From: Candidatus Omnitrophica bacterium CG1_02_40_15
Lineage (GTDB): Bacteria; Omnitrophota; Gorgyraeia; Gorgyraeales; Gorgyraeaceae
DNA: 5,127 nucleotides
Direction of reading: 5' to 3'
Assembly (NCBI GenBank): GCA_001871815.1
Contig: MNVP01000067.1
Coordinates: 1-5,127 of the forward strand
Numbering within the stretch: position 1 is the stretch's first letter; each line of letters starts with the position of its first letter. Below the pieces are notes generated by a model that was not told the DNA's origin, ran no database searches, and saw only the letters and a list, made by a program, of their open reading frames with translations. Both the position numbers and the translations under genes were made by a program. Positions 1 through 4,898 of the stretch are shown in pieces.

Positions 1-24
1 GGAACCCTCCCCGTCAGGGGATAA

Positions 25-334
25 AAGTTATCGCGAAACGATTTTCTTGTATTATACTTCTTTTTATATTTAAACGTCAATGTTTTATTTTCTGCTAAAA
101 TACTTCTTAAATTTAATTTATTAACTCTTTTGCAAATTTTTAAATTATAAGGTTCTCGACTGAGCGCTTAAATTTAGTCGATATGTCCTTTCGAACAATA
201 TTGAATTTTTATAAGAACTGATTAGTTTTTATAGTGGCTTGGTTCCCCACACACAAAACTTCCGAAGCCGCCATTCGGCAACTTCGGAAGTTGGTTAAAT
301 CCAAATATACAAGAAAATCGCTTCGCGATAACTT
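25..334. repeat. 28-bp inverted repeat bounding about 310 bp
   Basis: The segment 25-52 (starting AAGTTATCGCGAAACG) is the reverse complement of 307-334 (ending CGCTTCGCGATAACTT) at 27 of 28 positions; the one mismatch is an A where a G is expected. Pairing stops abruptly on both sides. The enclosed 254 bp is AT-rich, has no gene, and contains its own hairpin at 257-292. This layout resembles a small non-autonomous element with terminal inverted repeats. No target-site duplication is obvious next to positions 25 and 334, so it could instead be two opposite copies of a dispersed intergenic repeat. Confidence 0.7.
257..292. repeat. 11-bp stem hairpin
   Basis: AACTTCCGAAG at 257-267 is the exact reverse complement of CTTCGGAAGTT at 282-292. 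A further short CCG/CGG pairing (268-270 with 276-278) lies inside the loop, so the whole could fold as one bulged stem. It sits inside the region bounded by the 25-52/307-334 inverted repeat. It is not followed by a T-run on either strand, so it is not a canonical terminator. Confidence 0.75.
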
Positions 335-342
335 CAATGCTT

Positions 343-360
343 GCTTGCCGATAGGCAGGC
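343..360. repeat. GC-rich 7-bp hairpin with GATA loop
   Basis: GCTTGCC (343-349) pairs with GGCAGGC (354-360) around the loop GATA, with one G-T wobble. It is followed on the plus strand by GATTTTC, a weak T-rich stretch, but no plus-strand gene lies upstream. Short hairpins of this composition often occur as dispersed intergenic repeats in low-GC uncultivated bacteria, so a repeat is more likely than a terminator. Confidence 0.6.
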
Positions 361-373
361 GATTTTCAGTGGT

Positions 374-398
374 TAGGAAAGTGTTTTATACTTTCCTA
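374..398 (-). terminator. Possible weak terminator of the small membrane-protein gene
   Basis: TAGGAAAGT (374-382) and ACTTTCCTA (390-398) form a 9-bp perfect stem with a 7-nt loop, 12 nt beyond the stop codon of the minus-strand gene. The position suits a transcript end. The stem is AT-rich and is not followed by a T-run on the minus strand, so the call rests mainly on location. Confidence 0.3.
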
Positions 399-410
399 TA
401 CCATGAAAAA

Positions 411-659
411 CTATGCGCTTTTTTCAACTTTTGAACGTATTTCTAAAAGCAGTGTCACTACTTCTGCTGTAACAAGAAATATAAAGAAATATACTATTCC
501 TAATAAAAGCCCTATAAAACCTGTTACTTTAGGAGCCTCTGGCGTGCCGCCTCCTATGAATATGACAATAGCAGCTACTATCCCCACAGCCAGAGAAACC
601 CATGATAAAACTTTAAATACTACAGAACTGATTTCCAGAACTTTGTATTTTTTTTCCAT
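411..659 (-). CDS. Small two-helix membrane protein, function unknown
   Basis: This encodes 82 residues (MEKKYKVLEI... to ...RSKVEKSA) with a TAG stop. A charged N-terminus precedes two hydrophobic segments at about residues 13-36 and 46-70. They are separated by a short Gly/Pro loop (GGGTPEAP, 36-43), and the tail is charged. It is most likely an inner-membrane helical hairpin; no signal-peptide cleavage site is evident and I recognise no catalytic motif. The ATG at 659 is preferred because AGGAGG lies 5 nt upstream. A GTG one codon earlier (660-662) would leave only 2 nt. A promoter at 687-715 appears to serve it, so it is probably monocistronic. It resembles short hypothetical membrane proteins of uncultivated bacteria, but I cannot name a family. 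That it is a real gene is well supported by the strong ribosome binding site, the promoter and the coherent membrane topology. Confidence 0.82.
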   Translation of the reverse strand: MEKKYKVLEISSVVFKVLSWVSLAVGIVAAIVIFIGGGTPEAPKVTGFIGLLLGIVYFFIFLVTAEVVTLLLEIRSKVEKSA

Positions 660-664
660 CACAT

Positions 665-670
665 CCTCCT
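665..670 (-). promoter_or_regulatory. Strong Shine-Dalgarno AGGAGG
   Basis: On the minus strand AAGGAGG lies 5 nt before the ATG at 659 and 2 nt before the GTG at 662, which favours the ATG. It is the only consensus ribosome binding site in the window; the three plus-strand genes have weak or none. Confidence 0.85.
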
Positions 671-686
671 TTCTTTAGCTCGTTCG

Positions 687-715
687 TTTATACATGCGCC
701 CGCCACAGAAACCAA
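687..715 (-). promoter_or_regulatory. Sigma70-like promoter for the small membrane-protein gene
   Basis: Read on the minus strand, TTGGTT (715-710) is followed after exactly 17 nt by TATAAA (692-687). A start near 680 would give a leader of about 20 nt containing the AGGAGG site, which is a consistent arrangement. A GCCCG/CGGGC inverted repeat (698-702 with 719-723) overlaps the spacer and the region just upstream of the -35; it could be an operator or incidental. Confidence 0.55.
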
Positions 716-744
716 TGACGGGCTCAGTATTCCACCCAAGAACT

Positions 745-760
745 CCGGGCTTAAGCCCGG
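745..760. repeat. 16-bp perfect palindrome
   Basis: CCGGGCTTAAGCCCGG reads identically on both strands. It stands out as GC-rich in an AT-rich spacer between the tRNA gene and the small membrane-protein gene. CCACCC (732-737) and GGGTGG (759-764) could form a competing outer pairing. No T-run follows on either strand, so it is not a canonical terminator for the tRNA. It could be a dispersed repeat or a dyad protein-binding site. Confidence 0.7.
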
Positions 761-851
761 GTGGGCTTCATTTTCAAATAACTATGCTATATACGATACG
801 ATTGTCTGCTTTATCCTAGCCCCCTAGCAGCATATAAATAAGTTTATTGGC

Positions 852-929
852 TGGTAGCCCTAAGGGGATTTGAACCCCTGTCTTCAGATCGAGAATCTGA
901 CGTCCTGGACCAGGCTAGACGATAAGGCC
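852..929 (-). tRNA. tRNA-Glu (anticodon CTC)
   Basis: The minus strand folds as a full cloverleaf of 78 nt including an encoded CCA (854-852). The acceptor stem GGCCTTA pairs with TAGGGCT, with G-U at 1-72 and 5-68. The D-stem is GTCT/GGAC. The anticodon stem is TCAGA/TCTGA around the loop TTCTCGA, giving anticodon CTC at 893-891. The T-stem is AGGGG/CCCCT around TTCAAAT. The TCGTCTAG start and GGAC D-stem are typical of glutamate tRNAs. It reads GAG codons. I see neither a clear promoter nor a T-rich terminator for it in the flanks. Confidence 0.96.
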
Positions 930-1004
930 TCTAACCTGAAAAGCGCCATAAAGTATTTTCAATTTGCTACTTTTACTAATTTTAACAAAGTACTCTTATT
1001 ATCC

Positions 1005-1028
1005 CGAATTTTGCAATAGCAAAATTCG
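1005..1028. repeat. Perfect 10-bp hairpin with AATA loop
   Basis: CGAATTTTGC (1005-1014) and GCAAAATTCG (1019-1028) are exact reverse complements around AATA. It is not followed by a T-run on either strand. It lies about 75 nt upstream of the tRNA-Glu 5' end and about 225 nt upstream of the FIST gene, so it does not obviously end either transcript. Confidence 0.7.
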
Positions 1029-1169
1029 CCCGCATATTTTCCTGCAAGCCTTTATTATCGGGAAAATAACTTCCATTGCAAATTTTGGGATTATATAAAA
1101 CCTTGTTCTCAAGTTTTATCCTATTGCTTTTAATCCTAACCATAAACCTATTTTATATTATAATGAAAG

Positions 1170-1205
1170 AAATCCAAAAGTCAAATAATTTTAAAAGTTG
1201 GATTT
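1170..1205. promoter_or_regulatory. Inverted repeat next to the operon -35 box, possible operator
   Basis: AAATCCAA (1170-1177) and TTGGATTT (1198-1205) are exact reverse complements 20 bp apart, so their centres are 28 bp apart, close to three helical turns. The right arm ends 5 bp before the TTGACA box. That geometry suits a dimeric activator or repressor site. The arms are AT-rich and the match could be chance in this dyad-rich region. Confidence 0.3.
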
Positions 1206-1210
1206 TAACA

Positions 1211-1239
1211 TTGACACCTATATTATTATTGTGTATTAT
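1211..1239 (+). promoter_or_regulatory. Near-consensus sigma70 promoter of the FIST-kinase-regulator operon
   Basis: TTGACA (1211-1216), a 17-bp spacer and TATTAT (1234-1239) match the housekeeping promoter at 11 of 12 positions. The expected start is around 1246-1248, only about 5-7 nt before the ATG at 1253. The messenger would therefore be leaderless or nearly so, which agrees with the lack of a Shine-Dalgarno sequence before that ATG. Confidence 0.75.
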
Positions 1240-1252
1240 TTGAAATAGTTAT

Positions 1253-2440
1253 ATGGCTACTATTATCGGGACCGGTATAAGCACTAAATTAGATTCTTTC
1301 GCCTCAGGTAAAGAAGCTGCCTTAAACGCTTATTATCAAATAGAAAAAAAAGACCCCAGTATAATAATTACATTTATATCTACAATATTCGATCAAGAGG
1401 CCGTAATAAAAGGTATACGCTCTATAATAAGAGATGCGCCATTAATAGGATGCTCCAGCATAGGGTCTATTTCTACCTATGGTTCTCACAGAGACTCTGT
1501 AGCTGTATTTATAATCAGCTCTAATTCTATTGAATTCTCTTACGGGATAGGCCGCGAGATTAATAAGTCTTCGCGTTTAGCAGGGCACAAAGCTAGTATA
1601 CAGGCTTCTGGCTCAACGCAGAGTCTAAAACAGCTTTATATGATGTTTTCTGACAGTCTGTCAGGAAACAGCGCTGATATTTTAAGAGGCGCGCAGGAAG
1701 TACTGGGAACAAGTTTTCCTATAATAGGCGGAGGCGCGTGCAATAAATCATGCATTGAAAAAACATATCAATATATAAATGGCGAGATATATACGAATTC
1801 TATAGTGGGAATTCTATTATCAGGAGGCATAAAGTTAGGCATGGGGCAATCCAGCGGATGGCAGCCTATAGGAAAACCGCATAAAGTCACAAAAGCAAAA
1901 TCCAATATCATAAAAGAGATAGATAAAAAAATCGCTGTGGAAATATATGAGGATTATTTTGAAAGATCTTTTGAGAGGCTTAGAAATGAAAATATCTGCA
2001 AACTAGGCATTAATTATCCTATTGGAATGTGTTGGATCAATAAAGATAAAGAGTATCTTACAAGAGTCCCTTTAACAATAGAGGAGAACGGAAGCCTTAT
2101 TTTAAACGGAGATGTACAAGAAGATGAGTATATAAGCTTGATGATAGGCGATAAAGACCTTGTCTTGGAATCTGCAAAAAAGGCTGCGTTAATGGCTATA
2201 AGTAATAGCAAAAACACAAAAATAGAATTTGCCATTATGTTCAGCGACATAAGCAGGTTATTATTACTAAGAAAAGACGCCTACAAAGAAATAGATGCTG
2301 TGAAAAAAATTATAGGTAAAAATATACCTATTTTGGGATGCTACACGCTGGGAGAATACGCGCCTTTCAACGTAAAAGAATCTAAAGGCCAGTGCCATTT
2401 TAATAACCAGAGTATCTCTATAGTATTATTTTCAGAGTAA
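1253..2440 (+). CDS. FIST-domain (FIST N + FIST C) sensor protein
   Basis: This is a soluble 395-residue protein with no signal peptide or membrane segment. Residues about 30-220 look like a FIST N domain: IGCSSIGSIS (65-74), IIGGGACN (157-164) and the GWQPIGKPHKVTKA stretch (202-215). Residues about 230-390 fit FIST C: NGDVQEDEY (285-293) and the closing IPILGCYTLGEYAPF (358-372). FIST is a sensory domain predicted to bind small ligands, possibly amino acids, and is often encoded near kinases and cyclic-di-GMP proteins. The length is normal for a stand-alone FIST protein. The ATG at 1253 fits the usual FIST N-terminus (IGTGISTKLDS). There is no ribosome binding site, and the promoter sits so close that translation is probably leaderless. 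It is first in the putative operon, 2 nt before the kinase gene, which suggests it supplies the ligand signal to that kinase. The ligand is unknown. Confidence 0.9.
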   Translation: MATIIGTGISTKLDSFASGKEAALNAYYQIEKKDPSIIITFISTIFDQEAVIKGIRSIIRDAPLIGCSSIGSISTYGSHRDSVAVFIISSNSIEFSYGIGREINKSSRLAGHKASIQASGSTQSLKQLYMMFSDSLSGNSADILRGAQEVLGTSFPIIGGGACNKSCIEKTYQYINGEIYTNSIVGILLSGGIKLGMGQSSGWQPIGKPHKVTKAKSNIIKEIDKKIAVEIYEDYFERSFERLRNENICKLGINYPIGMCWINKDKEYLTRVPLTIEENGSLILNGDVQEDEYISLMIGDKDLVLESAKKAALMAISNSKNTKIEFAIMFSDISRLLLLRKDAYKEIDAVKKIIGKNIPILGCYTLGEYAPFNVKESKGQCHFNNQSISIVLFSE

Positions 2441-2442
2441 CT

Positions 2443-3912
2443 ATGGATATATATATAATAATCTCTGCTTTAATTATTGGCGTTCTTTTTATACTATATT
2501 ATTTTGAAAGAAATAGGCGCAGAGGGTCTGAAAAACTAAATAAAAGATTACAGGATATAATAGATCAGCTGGATAGCCAGGCAAAGATAATCATAAAAAC
2601 TGACTTGGCGCTTAACAAGGCACAAGAAGACCTGGACAGGAAAATAACAGGCCTATACACGCTTCACGAACTTGGCAAAGAGGTAAGCGCTACTTTTAAT
2701 ATAGAAAATATTTTTAGCCTGATAAACCAGCCTTTTGTGCTTAAATTAGGTTTTTCAAAATTATTGATTATGTTAAAGGACAATCTCTCAGGCATGCTCG
2801 TGACAAAAAGTTCCATAGGTTATTCTGATGCTGAAATAAAAATAATAGAATTGGATCTTAATAAAAGAAGGTTTGCTAATTTGCTATTTAAAAAAGAAAA
2901 ACCCATGCTAATCAATAGAGACACTGAAAGCGCGAGCCAGGAATACGATCTTCTGGATATCTTAAACATAGAATCTTTTATAACAGCCCCCATCGCAGTA
3001 AAAGACGAATCTGTTGGTTTTATACTTATGGGAAACACTTCTGTGTATGACAAAGTCGTTGAAGGCGATTCTGAACTTTTGTCCATACTCTCCAGCCAAA
3101 TAGGGACAGCTATTGAAAACACAAAACTCTACACAGAACTTTTCGGTTCGCATAAGGAACTGGAAAGAAGGGTTGCAGAACGCACCCATGAACTCGAAAA
3201 ATTAAATGAAGAGCTTAAAAAACTCAATAAAATGAAGTCTGATTTCATATCTAGCGTATCTCATGAACTACGCACGCCTCTGACATCTATAAAAGGTTAT
3301 GCCTCGATCCTGATGACAGGCAAACTGGGGGATGTTTTGCCAGCTCAGAAAGAACGGCTGGAAAAGATAGATAAACACTCAAATAGCCTGGTCCATCTGA
3401 TAAATAACCTCCTGGATATAGCCAGGATAGAATCTGGGAAGGTTCAGATGGAGATGAAAGACGTCTCTATAAAAGAAATGCTGGATTCAATTGTGGATAT
3501 AATCACTCCCCAGGTTAAAGAAAAAAATATCTCATTAAAAATAAACTCTAAAATAAAATTCGACAGGATAAAAGTTGACCCAAGCCAGATAGAAAGAGTA
3601 TTTTTGAATCTTTTAAGCAACGCTGTAAAATTCACCCCTGAGAAAGGCATGGTAATCATTGAAATGGAAGAAAAAAATGATGATATCCAATTCAGCATAG
3701 AGGACACAGGCATAGGCATCCCTCCTCAGGATATACCAAAAGTATTTCAGGAATTTTTCAGGGCAGATAATGCCCTGGACCAGAAGATAAAAGGATCCGG
3801 GCTTGGCCTGTCTCTTGTTAAAAAAATAATAGAGGCTCATAAGGGCAAAATCTGGTTTGATAGCGAATTAGGCAAAGGCACAAGGTTCACATTTACGTTG
3901 CCAAAATATTGA
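2443..3912 (+). CDS. Membrane-tethered GAF sensor histidine kinase
   Basis: The 489-residue protein has one N-terminal membrane helix (about 3-20) followed by ERNRRR, which places the rest in the cytoplasm. A coiled coil (about 30-72) leads to a GAF domain (about 80-228, ending in the typical IGTAIENTKLY). A second coiled coil follows (about 234-265), then HisKA with the H-box SVSHELRTPL, phospho-acceptor His274. The HATPase domain has the N-box (Asn389 and Asn393), G1 DTGIGI (421-426), the F-box FF (438-439) and G2 GSGLGL (451-456), so all catalytic boxes are intact. It should autophosphorylate and pass phosphate to the response regulator encoded next. There is no periplasmic domain, so the input must be cytoplasmic, via GAF or a partner such as the FIST protein. 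The start lies 2 nt after the FIST stop with only a weak AGAG upstream, suggesting translational coupling. Confidence 0.95.
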   Translation: MDIYIIISALIIGVLFILYYFERNRRRGSEKLNKRLQDIIDQLDSQAKIIIKTDLALNKAQEDLDRKITGLYTLHELGKEVSATFNIENIFSLINQPFVLKLGFSKLLIMLKDNLSGMLVTKSSIGYSDAEIKIIELDLNKRRFANLLFKKEKPMLINRDTESASQEYDLLDILNIESFITAPIAVKDESVGFILMGNTSVYDKVVEGDSELLSILSSQIGTAIENTKLYTELFGSHKELERRVAERTHELEKLNEELKKLNKMKSDFISSVSHELRTPLTSIKGYASILMTGKLGDVLPAQKERLEKIDKHSNSLVHLINNLLDIARIESGKVQMEMKDVSIKEMLDSIVDIITPQVKEKNISLKINSKIKFDRIKVDPSQIERVFLNLLSNAVKFTPEKGMVIIEMEEKNDDIQFSIEDTGIGIPPQDIPKVFQEFFRADNALDQKIKGSGLGLSLVKKIIEAHKGKIWFDSELGKGTRFTFTLPKY

Positions 3913-3944
3913 AGAACCGCGATTAACAAAGAGAGCGAGAGAGT

Positions 3945-4883
3945 ATGTTAAAAGAAAAAATACTAATAACAGACGATGATCTGGATATACTGGATGTCAT
4001 AAAAATAACTCTTGAAGCAGAAGGTTATGAAGTTTTAGAGGCGCATGACGGCAAAGAAGCTATTGAGATGATAAAAAAATCCACCCCTGACCTTCTTATA
4101 ACAGATTTTAAAATGCCTAGGATGTGCGGAGATGAGGTATGCAAAATATTGAAACAGGACATACTGATACAACACATGCCTATTATAATGCTTACAGGTA
4201 AAGGCGAGGTAACTGATAAGATATATGGCATCAACGCAGGCGCTGACGATTATATGGTGAAGCCTTTTGAGCCCCAGGAATTAGTAGCCAGGGTAAAAAT
4301 GGTGCTTCGCAGAACAGCTAGAGATCTGGATGCGAACCCGCTTACAAGGCTTCCTGGTAATGTTTCTATAATAAATGAGCTGCGCATTCGAATAAATAAA
4401 AATGAACTTTTTGCAGTGTGCTATGTTGACCTTGATAAATTCAAGGCATTTAATGATAAATACGGATTTGAAAAAGGCGATGAGGTAATAAAAAATACCG
4501 CCAGGATACTGATAGACTCTGTGCAGAAAAAAGGCACGCCTCAGGATTTTATAGGCCATATAGGAGGCGATGATTTTGTAGTAGTAACAGCTCCTGATAA
4601 AGTAGATGAGTTGTGCAAAAAAATCATAGCCGACTTCAGCTCAATGGTTCCTGGGCTATACAATAAAGAAGACCTTAAAAAAGGCTATATAATAGGGAAA
4701 GATCGGCAGAAAAAAATCAAAAAGATCCCTCTTCTTTCAGTGTCAATAGGAGTTGTAACTAACGAGAAGAATAAAATCAATCATGTGGGAGAAGTTGGTG
4801 AATTAGGCGCTGAACTAAAAGAATACGCCAAAAGCCTTCCTGGAAGCAACTACGTAAAAGAACGAAGAGAAATAATTAAGTAG
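3945..4883 (+). CDS. Response regulator with receiver and divergent GGDEF output domain
   Basis: The 312-residue protein has a complete receiver (about 4-122): acidic pair Asp10/Asp11, phospho-acceptor Asp54, Thr84 and Lys106. It is followed by a GGDEF-type domain (about 130-307) opening with NPLTRLPGN. Metal- and base-contact positions look kept: Asp162 in DLDKFK, Asn170 and Asp179. The signature is GGDDF (207-211) rather than GG(D/E)EF. The inhibitory RxxD site, expected five residues upstream, reads TPQD, so the Arg is missing. About 54 residues separate GGDDF from the SIGV motif (267-270), longer than usual. The C-terminal KxxGRN-like segment reads KSLPGSN. It may be a diguanylate cyclase without product inhibition, or a GGDEF domain with a different role. 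A purine-rich tract (GAGAGCGAGAGAG, 3931-3943) is the likely ribosome binding site. The gene lies 32 nt after the kinase gene, so it is almost certainly the cognate regulator. Confidence 0.93.
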   Translation: MLKEKILITDDDLDILDVIKITLEAEGYEVLEAHDGKEAIEMIKKSTPDLLITDFKMPRMCGDEVCKILKQDILIQHMPIIMLTGKGEVTDKIYGINAGADDYMVKPFEPQELVARVKMVLRRTARDLDANPLTRLPGNVSIINELRIRINKNELFAVCYVDLDKFKAFNDKYGFEKGDEVIKNTARILIDSVQKKGTPQDFIGHIGGDDFVVVTAPDKVDELCKKIIADFSSMVPGLYNKEDLKKGYIIGKDRQKKIKKIPLLSVSIGVVTNEKNKINHVGEVGELGAELKEYAKSLPGSNYVKERREIIK

Positions 4884-4898
4884 CCGTTATTCCTTTGG

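Larger units (their letters stand above)
1..410. other. Gene-free, repeat-rich intergenic region
   Basis: I find no convincing gene here. The first 230 bases are very AT-rich and stop codons are frequent. A plus-strand reading frame could be drawn from a GTG at 234 to 434. It has no ribosome binding site, is built almost entirely from inverted-repeat sequence, and runs into the opposite-strand gene, so I do not call it. Visible structures are a small GC hairpin at 9-20 (CCCC, 4-nt loop, GGGG), a 6-bp stem at 156-161/176-181 (TCGACT/AGTCGA), the long inverted repeat 25-52/307-334, and the hairpins listed separately at 257-292, 343-360 and 374-398. The left edge may hold the tail of an upstream gene, but too little is visible to say. 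Confidence 0.6.
930..1210. other. Divergent intergenic region, hairpins but no gene
   Basis: This separates the leftward tRNA-Glu gene from the rightward FIST operon. No reading frame of useful length is present. It is AT-rich and full of dyads: a perfect 10-bp hairpin at 1005-1028, ATTTTCC/GGAAAAT at 1036-1042/1061-1067, a bulged stem at 1095-1119 (ATAAAA, CTTG, TTCT loop, CAAG, TTTTAT), and an 8-bp inverted repeat at 1170-1177/1198-1205. An imperfect 21-bp inverted repeat (996-1016 with 1076-1096, 18 of 21) encloses the first two. A TATAAT at 1159-1164 has no matching -35 box. A tRNA promoter should lie just right of 929, but I cannot identify one confidently. Confidence 0.6.

Noticed and set aside
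234..434. 66-codon plus-strand reading frame starting at GTG
   Set aside because: It has no ribosome binding site and no promoter. Most of it is hairpin and inverted-repeat sequence, and it overlaps the tail of the opposite-strand gene.
660..662. GTG start for the small membrane-protein gene
   Set aside because: Only 2 nt would separate it from AGGAGG. The adjacent ATG at 659 has a 5-nt spacing and is the commoner start codon.
403..678. 91-codon plus-strand reading frame opposite the small membrane-protein gene
   Set aside because: The minus-strand frame has a consensus ribosome binding site, a promoter and coherent membrane helices. The plus-strand frame has none of these and is its shadow.
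1159..1164. TATAAT as an additional operon promoter
   Set aside because: No TTGACA-like box lies 16-18 bp upstream. The nearest TTGCTT (1124-1129) is 29 bp away. The promoter at 1211-1239 is far better.
2014..2250. Minus-strand reading frames inside the FIST, kinase and regulator genes
   Set aside because: They lie opposite well-recognised domain-coding sequence, and none matches a recognisable family.
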